A stretch of DNA of 42,052 nt, from contig JAIESE010000009.1 of the NCBI GenBank assembly GCA_019746225.1, positions 1 to 42,052 on the forward strand, given 5' to 3'. Below are positions 1 through 8,936 of the stretch, one piece after another. Source of the DNA: Alphaproteobacteria bacterium (GTDB lineage: Bacteria > Pseudomonadota > Alphaproteobacteria > Paracaedibacterales > VGCI01). A model generated the notes under the pieces. The model had not been told where the DNA came from. It searched no databases and was given only the letters and a program-made list of their open reading frames with translations. Position 1 is the first letter of the stretch; each line of letters begins with the position of its first letter. Both the position numbers and the translations under genes were made by a program.

Positions 1-907
1 TTTGACTGCGTTGCCATTGATCGGGTGTGTGAATGATGGGCGTGATAAATTGCTCGAGGTCTTGGGTTGAGACTACATCTGGCCTTGCGCCCATGACAGC
101 AGCTAAAAAGACGGCCATGTCTTGGATGGAGCTGCTAAAACCACCGGCTGCAGGAAAATTAGTATATTCTTTGCGATAGGGGGCTTGTCGGACAAGGCTT
201 TTCGCATTCTTGTTCTTTTTTCTTCCTTTGACTTTTGATTTTTGTAAGACATGAGCGGATGCGCGATTCTCATTGGCAATGAAAGTATCCCAGGAAGAAG
301 AGGTATGCGGCATATTGAGGGGCTTCAAGAGTTTATCCTGAAGGACGGACTCGAAAGATGCTTGTAACTCTTTCTCAATAATCTCGATGGCCAAGTTATA
401 CACCGCATTATGATAGGAGAACTTTTCACCAGGGGCTTCTTGGTCTTCAATCTCATGTATTTTCTTCTTTACATCTGAGGGCAATTCCCCTCGTTCTATT
501 AGGGTGTTAAAACCAGCTGAAGATATGCCTGTTGTGTGGCTCAGGACGTGCCGCAGCGTTGCTCCAGGAATCACGTCGATGGGGTGGTCGAGACTGATGT
601 TTTGCTCGCGATTCAATATGGCAATGAGGGTGGAAGAAAGCGGTTTTGACACAGAACCAAGCTGGAATAGTGTTTTCTTGTTGATGGGCTCTGTCTTTCC
701 AACGGTGCGAACGCCAAAGGTTTTTATATAAATGATTTTACCATTATAAACAACGGCCACAGCCATGCCAGGAATTTTCTTTTGATGCATGGCTTTTTCA
801 ACAAGGGTTTCGAGCTTAGGCAAAATAGAGCGAATGTGATCGGTCTCAGCGTGAGCCGAGCAGATGAAAATAAGAAACAAAACCATGATGCGATAAGACG
901 TGGGCAT
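1..907 (-). CDS. Secreted beta-lactamase-family serine hydrolase (C-terminus outside window)
   Basis: The minus strand reads open from an ATG at 907 to the window edge, giving about 302 residues with no stop. The N-terminus is a Sec signal peptide (hydrophobic core MVLFLIFIC, likely cleavage after AHA). Mature motifs fit the class C beta-lactamase / D-alanyl carboxypeptidase fold: SVSK (SxxK nucleophile motif) in the segment LFQLGSVSKPLSS, then HVLSHTTGI, then YHN (YxN motif) in GEKFSYHNAVYNLAIE. The third motif (KTG/HxG) would lie beyond the edge. The family hydrolyses beta-lactams, peptidoglycan peptides or esters in the periplasm, and the substrate cannot be told from this part. It starts 35 bases after the acetyltransferase stop, so it may be the last gene of the pnt operon. 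No clear ribosome binding site precedes the ATG; a later ATG at 886 would cut into the signal peptide. Confidence 0.85.
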   Translation of the reverse strand, partial: MPTSYRIMVLFLIFICSAHAETDHIRSILPKLETLVEKAMHQKKIPGMAVAVVYNGKIIYIKTFGVRTVGKTEPINKKTLFQLGSVSKPLSSTLIAILNREQNISLDHPIDVIPGATLRHVLSHTTGISSAGFNTLIERGELPSDVKKKIHEIEDQEAPGEKFSYHNAVYNLAIEIIEKELQASFESVLQDKLLKPLNMPHTSSSWDTFIANENRASAHVLQKSKVKGRKKNKNAKSLVRQAPYRKEYTNFPAAGGFSSSIQDMAVFLAAVMGARPDVVSTQDLEQFITPIIHTPDQWQRSQ

Positions 908-942
908 TTTTAGCAGGTGTAGGAACTTTAGTATCATAGGAA

Positions 943-1551
943 TCAATAGGTTACATCCCATTTTGGCAATGACGCTTCAGAAAAGATAGAGAAAGTTAAC
1001 AGATCCGCAAGCTGATTATCAGGCCGTGGCCAACCACCTTTTTTGGTACACTCTAAGATATATCCTAGCTTTTGAGGAACTTTTTGACTCTCAATGTTTT
1101 CGCCGTCACAGTAAATTTCTACCTTTTTAGCACCTAATATTTGAAAGGCCAAAACAGTTAAAGCGTGGGCTGTTTCGGTGGCATATCCTTTGTTTCGAGA
1201 ACTCTTTCGAATAAAGTAGCTGATTCCGAATTGGGGGATGGGCCATACGGTTTGGAACGAAGGGTAGGCGCTTCGGCCCACAACGCGCATCGTCTCTTTT
1301 TCGAATATGACATAGCGAATAAACTCTCGCGTAATGAACTCTGCGTGTTGCTTGCGGCAGTCTTCTTCAACAGACTCAAGAGTCGGCAGTGCGGTAGGCC
1401 AGTTAAGCCATTTTATATAGTCCTCATACCCATCGATGATCGCCTCATGCACTTCAGAGCCATATCCAGCTCTAGGCATTTTTAATATGAGACGGGATGT
1501 TTCGATGGTTTCCGGTAGATCAATGAGAATCGGTTTTGGGTTCATCCGCAA
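943..1551 (-). CDS. GNAT-family N-acetyltransferase (RimJ/RimL-like)
   Basis: This 202-residue protein has the layout of RimJ/RimL-type GNAT enzymes, which move an acetyl group from acetyl-CoA to an amine, often a protein N-terminus or an antibiotic. Visible marks are the N-terminal ETSRLILKMP segment, the strand GISYFIRKSSRNKGYATE (motif A, R-x-x-G-x-A pyrophosphate loop), and the late SQKVPQKLGYI helix-strand pair. The substrate is not predictable. The gene follows pntB by 12 bases and is probably cotranscribed. An AAGGAT sequence is better spaced for the TTG at 1551 than for the ATG at 1545, so the start is ambiguous by two residues. Confidence 0.85.
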   Translation of the reverse strand: MRMNPKPILIDLPETIETSRLILKMPRAGYGSEVHEAIIDGYEDYIKWLNWPTALPTLESVEEDCRKQHAEFITREFIRYVIFEKETMRVVGRSAYPSFQTVWPIPQFGISYFIRKSSRNKGYATETAHALTVLAFQILGAKKVEIYCDGENIESQKVPQKLGYILECTKKGGWPRPDNQLADLLTFSIFSEASLPKWDVTY

Positions 1552-1563
1552 TTTTTATCCTTA

Positions 1564-2958
1564 CTAAAAATTTTTAACAACATCTTCACAAACCTTCTTC
1601 GCGTCTCCAAGCACCATAAAGGTGTTGTCTCGATAAAACAGATCATTGTCGACGCCTGCATATCCAGAGGCTAAGGAGCGCTTGATGAAGAGCACCGTTT
1701 TGGCTTTTTCAACATCTAGGATGGGCATGCCAAAGATGGGAGATGAAGGATCTGTTTTTGCGGCCGGGTTTGTAATGTCATTAGCCCCAATCACAAATGC
1801 AACGTCGGTGGTTGAAAAATCATTATTGATTTCGTCGAGCTCATGAACTTCTTCGTATGGGACATTGGCTTCGGCTAAGAGAACGTTCATGTGGCCTGGC
1901 ATACGGCCAGCGACAGGGTGTATGGCGTAACGAACTTTTACGCCCTTCTTCTTTAATTGGTCACACATTTCGCGTAAAGCATGTTGAGCTTGAGCAACGG
2001 CCATACCATATCCTGGAACAATAATGACTGATTGAGCATTGGATAAAATGAAGGCGGCATCCTCAGCACTGCTGACTTTTACTGGACGATCCGCAGAATC
2101 GCTTGCATTGGCAGCAGCTGTTGCTGGATCTGTGCCAAAGCCCCCTAAAATCACATTGAAGATTGAGCGGTTCATGCCTTTGCACATGATATAGCTCAAG
2201 ATGGCACCTGACGCACCAACAAGAGCACCGGTAATGATGAGTAAGTTGTTATTTAAGGTAAACCCGATACCAGCCGCTGCCCAGCCTGAGTAGGAGTTGA
2301 GCATGGATATGACCACAGGCATATCGGCGCCGCCAATGGGGAGAATGAGGAGGAAGCCCAAGGCCAATGACACCAGTGTCAACACCCAGAAAATTAAATG
2401 AGATCCCGTGAGCATGAAAATCAAGAGCAAAAAGACAATGGAAGCTCCGAGTGAGGCATTAAGGATATGTTGACCACTAAAGGAGAGAGGTTTACCACTG
2501 ATCAGGGCTTGCAATTTTCCGAATGCAATGAGGGAACCTGTGAAAGTAATGGCTGCAATAGATGCTCCTAGGCCCATTTCAATTAGGCTGGACCCTTTGA
2601 TCGTACCGCTTACACCAATGCCAAAAGCCTCAGGAGCATTCAAAGCAGATCCTGCCACAAGAACGGCTGCTAATCCTACAAGACTATGAAACCCGGCGAC
2701 AAGCTGAGGCAAAGCTGTCATGCGAATTCTTCGGGCAATGATCGCGCCAATGCCGCCTCCACAGAAAATCCCTAATAAAATAATCCCATAGCGGGATATA
2801 TTTGGCGTCAACAGAGTTGTGAGAATGGCAATAGCCATACCAAACATTCCATAGATGTTTCCTTGCCGAGATGTTGCCGCTGAAGACAACCCCCTCAAGG
2901 CCATAATGAATGAGACAGCAGAGATGAGGTATAAGAAAGAGGACATACTTGAAGACAC
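1564..2958 (-). CDS. pntB: NAD(P) transhydrogenase subunit beta
   Basis: The 464-residue product is the beta subunit of proton-translocating transhydrogenase, an inner-membrane enzyme that makes NADPH from NADH and NADP+ using the proton gradient. The first 270 or so residues are strongly hydrophobic with many membrane helices (domain II). The last 180 residues are the soluble NADP-binding domain III, with the hallmark [47 protein letters not shown] and [13 protein letters not shown] segments. Length matches the family. It is the third gene of a pntAA-pntAB-pntB operon, 12 bases after pntAB. Confidence 0.98.
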   Translation of the reverse strand: MSSSMSSFLYLISAVSFIMALRGLSSAATSRQGNIYGMFGMAIAILTTLLTPNISRYGIILLGIFCGGGIGAIIARRIRMTALPQLVAGFHSLVGLAAVLVAGSALNAPEAFGIGVSGTIKGSSLIEMGLGASIAAITFTGSLIAFGKLQALISGKPLSFSGQHILNASLGASIVFLLLIFMLTGSHLIFWVLTLVSLALGFLLILPIGGADMPVVISMLNSYSGWAAAGIGFTLNNNLLIITGALVGASGAILSYIMCKGMNRSIFNVILGGFGTDPATAAANASDSADRPVKVSSAEDAAFILSNAQSVIIVPGYGMAVAQAQHALREMCDQLKKKGVKVRYAIHPVAGRMPGHMNVLLAEANVPYEEVHELDEINNDFSTTDVAFVIGANDITNPAAKTDPSSPIFGMPILDVEKAKTVLFIKRSLASGYAGVDNDLFYRDNTFMVLGDAKKVCEDVVKNF

Positions 2959-2970
2959 GGGATTGGCTCC

Positions 2971-3381
2971 TTATTTATTTTTAGAGAACATTGCCAACAT
3001 TCTTTGGGTTACGATAAATCCCCCAAAGATGTTGATGGAAGCGAGCACAACAGCCAAAAATCCAAAGGTTGTTGAAATACCACCGATGCTGGGACCTGCT
3101 GCGAGGAGGGCGCCAACGATAATGACGCTGGAAATAGCATTGGTCACGGACATTAGGGGAGAATGCAAGGCTGGTGTCACTTTCCAAACCACGTAATACC
3201 CAACAAAACAAGCTAAAAGGAAAACGGTGAGTCCCATAATGAAGGGATCTACGTCTGCACCGTGTGGTGCCTTTTCCAAGACCCCTTTTGCTGCCGCACG
3301 TAAAGCACTCGCTTCATCGAGCATGCTTTGAGCAGCCTCTTGCAGTTTACCTGCTTTTTCTAAAATGCTTTGCATATCCAT
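2971..3381 (-). CDS. pntAB: NAD(P) transhydrogenase subunit alpha, part 2
   Basis: The 136-residue protein supplies the membrane helices that form the C-terminal part of the alpha subunit in fused enzymes such as that of Escherichia coli. A charged coiled N-terminal stretch of about 45 residues is followed by three to four hydrophobic helices ([47 protein letters not shown]) and the typical TQRMLAMF end. A split alpha subunit is the usual alphaproteobacterial form (for example Rhodospirillum rubrum). It lies between pntAA (3-base gap) and pntB. Confidence 0.96.
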   Translation of the reverse strand: MDMQSILEKAGKLQEAAQSMLDEASALRAAAKGVLEKAPHGADVDPFIMGLTVFLLACFVGYYVVWKVTPALHSPLMSVTNAISSVIIVGALLAAGPSIGGISTTFGFLAVVLASINIFGGFIVTQRMLAMFSKNK

Positions 3382-3384
3382 AGT

Positions 3385-4533
3385 TTAAGCCTCCTTCGCT
3401 AATTTGCGGACGCGCTTGGGAGCGGGCTCAGCCCGTTCCTCTCGAGGCCTGAAGACGGCCCCCGTTATAATTTCATCATTCCAATCAATGGCTAGTTTCT
3501 TACCTTCTTTGTTGAGGAGTAATTTCAAGAAATTAAAAACATTGCGTGCATAGACCTGGCTTGCATCATTGGGGATGCGGCTGGGAAAATTGGGATATCC
3601 CAAAATCTTTACGCCATGTTTTACCACAACCTTTCCTAAGACTGCAGCTTCACAATTTCCACCAGACTCAATCGCTAAATCCACAATCACCGATCCAGCT
3701 TTCATTTCCTTGACCATCTTTTCGGTAATTAAGATAGGGGCTGGCTTTCCAGGAATTTGGGCTGTGGTGATGACAATATCTTGTTGACGCATGACTTCTT
3801 CGAGTTTTTCTTGCTGACGCTTTTTATAATCAGCACTCATTTCTTTGGCATATCCACCGGTGCCTTCGCCACTTTCGAAGGATTCCACTTCAAGAAAAGT
3901 GGCGCCTAAACTTTCGACTTGTTCTTTGACCGCAGGTCGTACGTCAAACGCTGAAACAATGGCACCCAAGCGGCGGGCCGTTGCGATGGCTTGGAGCCCG
4001 GCCACACCTGCCCCTAAAATCAAGGCACGAGCAGGGGGGATCATGCCGGCAGCTGTCATCATCATGGGCATGGCGCGTCCAAATTCGGAAGCCGCATCAA
4101 CAACAGCCTTATAACCGGCCAAGTTACTTTGTGAGGATAAAACATCCATACTTTGGGCACGGGAGATCCGGGGTATAAGCTCTAAAGCAAAAGCGGTGAT
4201 GTTTCGCTTGGCGATTTCTTTGGAAAGGGACTCGTTCCCATGGGGCTTCAGCATGCCAACTAAAATGCACTCTTTTGGTAAAGCTGAGATCTCAGCCAGG
4301 GTAGGGGGACTGACACGAAGGACGATGTCTGCATCTTTATAAAGAGATTTGGTGTCTTTGGCTATGGTTGCACCAGCGGCTTCATAAGCTGAATCTATCA
4401 TTCCAGCAGCCGTACCGGAGCCGTTCTCGATGAAGACCTCATGTCCCCAATCAACTAACTTTTTGGAGACTTCAGGCGTAATGGCCACACGACATTCAAA
4501 GTTGTTTGTTTCATTTGATGCAACAATTTTCAT
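3385..4533 (-). CDS. pntAA: NAD(P) transhydrogenase subunit alpha, part 1 (NAD-binding)
   Basis: This is the soluble NAD(H)-binding domain I of transhydrogenase, homologous to alanine dehydrogenase. Marks include RVAITPEVSKKL near the N-terminus, the Rossmann loop ALILGAGVAGLQAIATARRL, and the RQQ-containing loop MRQQDIVITTAQIPGKPAP. I place the start at the ATG at 4533 (382 residues, MKIVASNET) because GAGGAA lies at good distance before it, while the ATG at 4545 has no such site. It is first in the pnt operon, 47 bases after the upstream transglutaminase-like gene, so transcription may read through from there. Confidence 0.97.
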   Translation of the reverse strand: MKIVASNETNNFECRVAITPEVSKKLVDWGHEVFIENGSGTAAGMIDSAYEAAGATIAKDTKSLYKDADIVLRVSPPTLAEISALPKECILVGMLKPHGNESLSKEIAKRNITAFALELIPRISRAQSMDVLSSQSNLAGYKAVVDAASEFGRAMPMMMTAAGMIPPARALILGAGVAGLQAIATARRLGAIVSAFDVRPAVKEQVESLGATFLEVESFESGEGTGGYAKEMSADYKKRQQEKLEEVMRQQDIVITTAQIPGKPAPILITEKMVKEMKAGSVIVDLAIESGGNCEAAVLGKVVVKHGVKILGYPNFPSRIPNDASQVYARNVFNFLKLLLNKEGKKLAIDWNDEIITGAVFRPREERAEPAPKRVRKLAKEA

Positions 4534-4580
4534 AAACTTCCTCATAATCCTTGAATTCTTTAAGCTGAACCTAACATACC

Positions 4581-6530
4581 TTATTGATCCTTGGCGAGAG
4601 GGTCATTATTACTTTTTTTCAATGGCTCCTTTGGCAAGCTTGAGACGACAAGCGCAAGCTTGCTCGCATATTTTTTCAAGTCGTTTCTTAGATCTTGAAA
4701 TTGTTTTGACCGGACTTCTTGTGCCGAAATGAAGCTTTTCAAGACCTTACTATCTTCAATCATTTCAAAGCCTTGTTCCCCAGCCCTGCAGTCGCGTTTG
4801 GCCTCTACCCAAGGCGTCTTAACTTGATATGTTAAGGTCTTGGCTTGTTCGGCATCCATATTGGGAAAGGAGATCTTTTTGTGTTGCGTCATCGGCAACC
4901 CAATGAACGTGGTTCCTTCTTGGGTGGGAGATGTATCAACAAGATTGTCAGTCCAGGAAAAATGCAACAAAATTGCTGGTCCTTTATTTGTAAGAAGAAG
5001 ATGATTTTCTTGCTCATAGGCATAGATAACCAAAAGATCTTTAACAATACGAGAGTTTAAGGGGGGAAGAACCACTTTCGGGTTTAAAGGGGATGTTTCT
5101 CCGCTTAAAGTTTGAATAACGGCTTCCTCAATGAGCTGGAGAGAATGACTTAAAGCAGCTCCTGTAAAGGGTTGGGCACGTTCACCGGTAAGGGACATCT
5201 CACCTTGTGTTTTCAAAAGGTCATTATCTTTTATCTCTAGGCGTTCCTTAATAATCATTTTTGCGTGGTTCGCATTAATGCTCGGGATATTTTCATAAGA
5301 AGGATTTTGAGAATCTAAGACGAGTACTGGTCTATCAGATATATCTGGATAAATACCGTCGGCCATACTGGTAAAATTTGTAGGGTCAATCCAAAATATT
5401 TGACCATCCTTTGATGTTGCCTTCACAATAGCATGATTCGAATTATAGTAGCTGGGGAGGGTCTTTTCAGGAGGCAAGTAAGCCAAGCCGCGCATCACAA
5501 GGGCAGCATGTGCCTTAAAACCAAGGGAATTCAGTATAGCTGCGGTTGAGGCTGAAAAATCTTTGCAATCGCCGACACCACTGTCAGCAACGGCTTTCAA
5601 TGAGCGCGGAGAAAATTTACCTTCAATGGTTCGCCAATCCCCCATGTAGCGAATCTTTTCAGACAATTGGGATGTCACTGAATTAATAATATCTACCGGA
5701 TTGGAAAAGGTGGCGGCATTTTTTTTAATGGACGCTTGCAACGGAGGTAACTCTTGATTAATAACGCGCTCGTAGTCTTTGGCAGATGCTTTTGAAAACG
5801 CCTCATTAGAATCAAAGGTTGAAATGCTGATCCATGTTCTTAAGGATTCAGGGATTTGGTTGGATTGTGGTTCATTCGCAAGGTCGTCATAGATTGGTTT
5901 TTTTGCGGATAAACTCAAAGTATAGAACTTTCCTTCCTTGCACGTTTTAATCTCGAGTCGAGAACGAGGGTCGTTTATCAAGTGGTGAAACGGTAATTCT
6001 GCTTTGATCTTGATGTTAATATTTTTCCAGTAAGCGCCTTGGCCAACATAGTATTTTAAAGCAAAGTAATTTGGAAGAGGCTGCTTGAATGTTTTGATTT
6101 TATATTTCAAATATACCTTTGAGCCGCTACCAACATGGGGGTATGAAATAAGAATTTGAAAGAGTTGGTCAAATCCACTGATCTCACTGGCAAGGGGTTT
6201 GGTTTCTATCATGTCTTTCGGGACAATGTATTCTTTTCCATCGATGATTGTTTTTGCCTCGATGATGTCTATCTTCTCTATGTTTTCATTAAATTGAATG
6301 CGTTCAGCACTAAAAGCATTCCTCCCAGACTCATTAAGGATTTTGATTTGCTTTTCAACAATTTCTTCTGACTTTCCGTCCTTATCAACCACGATGTCAC
6401 TATTATAAAATTCAACTTCTGCGGGTGCATCTTTGATCGTTGCCCAACGTGCATAAATGGGTAACGGGGAAAAGATTGGACTTAAAAGGAGAGCGAAAAA
6501 GAATGTGGAGATAAGGCGCATTTTCAGCAT
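4581..6530 (-). CDS. Exported DUF3857/transglutaminase-like protein
   Basis: The 649-residue product begins with a signal peptide (hydrophobic FFFALLLSPIFSPL, likely cut near YARW). Residues 35-250 resemble the DUF3857 beta-rich domain that often precedes a transglutaminase core. Residues 280-400 hold the core with a full papain-like triad: Cys322 in GVGDCKDFSAS, His366 in SNHAIVKA and Asp382 in FWIDPTNFTS. Such proteins act in the periplasm or at the cell surface, as proteases or crosslinking enzymes; the true reaction is unknown for most members. The C-terminal 240 residues are again beta-rich, with a charged tail. It is the first minus-strand gene before pntAA. Confidence 0.85.
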   Translation of the reverse strand: MLKMRLISTFFFALLLSPIFSPLPIYARWATIKDAPAEVEFYNSDIVVDKDGKSEEIVEKQIKILNESGRNAFSAERIQFNENIEKIDIIEAKTIIDGKEYIVPKDMIETKPLASEISGFDQLFQILISYPHVGSGSKVYLKYKIKTFKQPLPNYFALKYYVGQGAYWKNINIKIKAELPFHHLINDPRSRLEIKTCKEGKFYTLSLSAKKPIYDDLANEPQSNQIPESLRTWISISTFDSNEAFSKASAKDYERVINQELPPLQASIKKNAATFSNPVDIINSVTSQLSEKIRYMGDWRTIEGKFSPRSLKAVADSGVGDCKDFSASTAAILNSLGFKAHAALVMRGLAYLPPEKTLPSYYNSNHAIVKATSKDGQIFWIDPTNFTSMADGIYPDISDRPVLVLDSQNPSYENIPSINANHAKMIIKERLEIKDNDLLKTQGEMSLTGERAQPFTGAALSHSLQLIEEAVIQTLSGETSPLNPKVVLPPLNSRIVKDLLVIYAYEQENHLLLTNKGPAILLHFSWTDNLVDTSPTQEGTTFIGLPMTQHKKISFPNMDAEQAKTLTYQVKTPWVEAKRDCRAGEQGFEMIEDSKVLKSFISAQEVRSKQFQDLRNDLKKYASKLALVVSSLPKEPLKKSNNDPLAKDQ

Positions 6531-6775
6531 AAGGCTTAAGACTTCTCATAATTAAAATATTATTTTCCTTAAAGGCAGTATAGGGATTTTAAGTCTCAGT
6601 TCAATAGTCTTTTTTGTCACTTAATGTATGAACGTCGATTTATAGAGAGCTGCATGACCTTTTGTAATAGGGCTTTGATAATTTCTCATATTCATTAACC
6701 CTTCATTAAGAAATTTCCTTTCACCATCAACACTAGAGAGATGCATTTAGACTTAAAGATAATGGGAGAAAGCTC

Positions 6776-7759
6776 ATGTCAGATAGACAATCGATAACGC
6801 CGATAGGCTCATTTACTTCGGCATCTGCTCTGCTGGCAACTCGAGGAACAGATGAGGACTGGGAGAATTCTTTTAAAGTCGATCCCACCCTCAATAAGTA
6901 CAAAGAATCGGAAGCGATGGGGTATGGCATTGAACGCTGTCTTTATGAGTTTAATCCAGAACTTTCCTGTTTAAGTCCTTGCCTTATCCATGCGGCTGTT
7001 TTGACCCCAGCCGAAGCGTTGATTGCGTTGGAAGAAGTGGCCACACAGCCGAATCACCCCACTCTTCCCGTTGATCGGCATCTGGCTGCTTTTTTGATCA
7101 GTCGCTGGAAAGGCCTGAGTTTGTCTGATTTGCGGGATATGGGAAAGCCCCAAAGGGAGGTCAAAAATCTTGCCATATTAAGGATATTAGCAGGCGTTCA
7201 AGGGGGCTTTAAGATTAAGGCCTTGCCGAATTTGTGCCAATGGATGGCAGACGTTTGTTCGCCAATGATCACGCAATATCATAACCTAAAAGCCCGCGCT
7301 AAGGCGCAAGGAGACATCGCTAAAGCAGTATCTTCCGGCCAGTTGAGCAAATTGGTTAAGATTTTTGAAAATCGTCAAGCTTTGAGGGAAGATGACTGTG
7401 ATTTTCAGGCAGCCAAAATCGAAGTATTGTTAATTGAGTCAGAAATCAAAGAGATTGAAGCAAAAGTCAGGAATCGGAATAATGCTCAACACAAGTCAGG
7501 TTTGACTATTTGGGCAACACTGACGTTGCCCCTGAGAGAACTTAGGAATGCGTGGGAGAAGCGGCAAGCCAATCATCGCATGAGACGCCTTTATGAGCGT
7601 TCCGAGATGTTGTATGACGCTTGGGGCGATGCGCTTCTTCCCGGAGCCAGAAATCCTTCATTGGCCTTTTGGAAGCGACTTTGGGCAAAAATGAATGAGG
7701 CAGATATTCCTAAAATGGGCAGGGAAATCAATGTTGACGGGCGCTTGAAATCTGACTAG
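6776..7759 (+). CDS. Conserved-looking hypothetical protein, 327 aa
   Basis: I do not recognise this protein. It has no signal peptide or membrane helix and reads as a soluble, mostly helical protein: an N-terminal part with Cys residues (RCLYEFNPELSCLSPCLIH, 55-73), a middle with DRHLAAFLISRWKGLSLSDLRDMGKP, and from about 170 on long charged helices likely to form a coiled coil (KIEVLLIESEIKEIEAKVRN, then LRELRNAWEKRQANHRMRRL). A GGGAGA sequence precedes the ATG. It ends 12 bases before the tRNA-Thr gene, on the same strand, so it probably belongs to the chromosome side of the island junction. It is preceded by about 240 bases without a gene. Confidence 0.75.
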   Translation: MSDRQSITPIGSFTSASALLATRGTDEDWENSFKVDPTLNKYKESEAMGYGIERCLYEFNPELSCLSPCLIHAAVLTPAEALIALEEVATQPNHPTLPVDRHLAAFLISRWKGLSLSDLRDMGKPQREVKNLAILRILAGVQGGFKIKALPNLCQWMADVCSPMITQYHNLKARAKAQGDIAKAVSSGQLSKLVKIFENRQALREDDCDFQAAKIEVLLIESEIKEIEAKVRNRNNAQHKSGLTIWATLTLPLRELRNAWEKRQANHRMRRLYERSEMLYDAWGDALLPGARNPSLAFWKRLWAKMNEADIPKMGREINVDGRLKSD

Positions 7760-7771
7760 TTTCTAATTGTT

Positions 7772-7868
<97 letters not shown>

Positions 7869-7892
7869 GATTCCAAGATTCTCAAAATTCTT

Positions 7893-7916
7893 CCGGGTAT
7901 ACCCCGGGTATACTTT
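7893..7916 (+). promoter_or_regulatory. Tandem GGGTATAC motif inside left island end
   Basis: Two copies of CGGGTATAC lie about one helical turn apart, the second followed by TTT. A near-identical pair in the same orientation sits inside the right end at 19108-19132. The position of the pairs, internal to each att repeat, suits arm-type binding sites of a lambda/P4-type integrase. This role is inferred. Confidence 0.5.
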
Positions 7917-7919
7917 CGG

Positions 7920-8489
7920 ATGGTTTTGCAATTTTCACCCATAAAAACCCTCAAAATAGATGAACAATTCAAAGAGGAAGATAGGAATAAGAACTTTAAG
8001 ATCGTTGAGCATTTGGTGTGGGGACTTCTCCGCCTTGCCCGAACCTATGAGGTCTCCCCATTTGGGGAATCTCGCGCGAGCCTTAATGAAGCGTTCGAGT
8101 TGATTGTGGGGAATACGCCTCTAAAGTCCAAATCCAATATAGCAGCAAATGAGCCTCCCCTCTGCGGGGAAAAGGCTTATGGTGTCCAGTTTAATGCCTA
8201 TAAATCTGACTGTCATTTTGTGGCTGCATACAAACATCTGGAAGGGAACGATCCTTCTTTCTCCTTAACTCAGCCTGAACACATTGGGAAGTTCCTAAGC
8301 CTCTCCCACTGGTTCAGGGCTAAGCTGCTGACGCTCAAAACCCCCAACGTTAAAGAGAAATTTATGTTTTCTGAAGAGTCCCTCTTGTCTCTTCCGGAGT
8401 GGATAAGCAGTAACGACATTCATATATCGATTGACCTTTACGAAGATAAGCTGCAGAAGCTAATTGCTACACTCCAAAAGGTGGCTTGA
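7920..8489 (+). CDS. Island hypothetical protein, 189 aa
   Basis: I do not recognise this protein. It is the first gene inside the island, starting only about 50 bases from the attachment repeat. It is soluble, with no signal peptide, and has an N-terminal charged region, a helix VEHLVWGLLRLARTYEVSPF, a mixed middle, and a C-terminal LYEDKLQKLIATLQKVA helix. The ATG at 7920 overlaps the end of the tandem GGGTATAC motif and lacks a clear ribosome binding site, so the true start may be later. A strong palindrome follows 18 bases after the stop. Confidence 0.6.
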   Translation: MVLQFSPIKTLKIDEQFKEEDRNKNFKIVEHLVWGLLRLARTYEVSPFGESRASLNEAFELIVGNTPLKSKSNIAANEPPLCGEKAYGVQFNAYKSDCHFVAAYKHLEGNDPSFSLTQPEHIGKFLSLSHWFRAKLLTLKTPNVKEKFMFSEESLLSLPEWISSNDIHISIDLYEDKLQKLIATLQKVA

Positions 8490-8507
8490 AATTATGAATT
8501 ACCTATA

Positions 8508-8532
8508 ACCTCCGCAAAATTTTTGCGGAGGT
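8508..8532 (+). terminator. Perfect hairpin after the first island gene
   Basis: ACCTCCGCAAAA pairs with TTTTGCGGAGGT around a single central T, giving a 12-bp inverted repeat. There is no T run beyond the stem, so besides a terminator it could be an operator, for example for the AlpA-like protein encoded 160 bases downstream. Confidence 0.5.
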
Positions 8533-8693
8533 ATGACTACATTCAATCTTCCTCCTTCTATCTAATAACCGAAACAGAACTACGTAGATGTCACCTCAGT
8601 AATTTTATAATCCAAGTTTATTCAAGCAATTCTTTATCTATAATTATATTTGACCTTGTTCATGTTTGTAAATATTGAGAGAGGAATATGAGT

Positions 8694-8936
8694 ATGAAAG
8701 AATGGAATGAACATCGACTTTTAAGCCGTAAAGAAGCTGCTGAATTTTTGGGGGTGAAGGAGATCACGCTTGCCATCTGGCAATCGACTCAACGCCACAA
8801 GATACCCATCGTGAAGGTCGGAAGGCTTGTTAAATATAAATTCCCAGATCTTCTCGAATTCATTGAGCGATGCACGATCAACCAATCAACTCTTGAGGGG
8901 AAGAAGGTGAGTGATACGTCTTCTGACATCATATGA
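8694..8936 (+). CDS. AlpA/excisionase-type helix-turn-helix protein
   Basis: The small basic protein (80 residues from the ATG at 8694) has a MerR/excisionase-like winged helix: LLSRKEAAEFLGVKEITLAIW, then RHKIPIVKVGRLVKYKFPDLLEFIERC. Such proteins in integrative elements act as excisionases or as activators of integrase and replication genes. GAGGA at 8681-8685 is well spaced for the ATG at 8694 but too close to the in-frame ATG at 8688, so I use the second. The stop overlaps the start of the primase gene (ATGA at 8933), so the two are translationally coupled. Confidence 0.8.
   Translation: MKEWNEHRLLSRKEAAEFLGVKEITLAIWQSTQRHKIPIVKVGRLVKYKFPDLLEFIERCTINQSTLEGKKVSDTSSDII

Noticed and set aside
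504..731. Plus-strand 75-codon frame at the left edge
   Set aside because: It lies antisense within the serine hydrolase gene, whose minus-strand frame has clear catalytic motifs.
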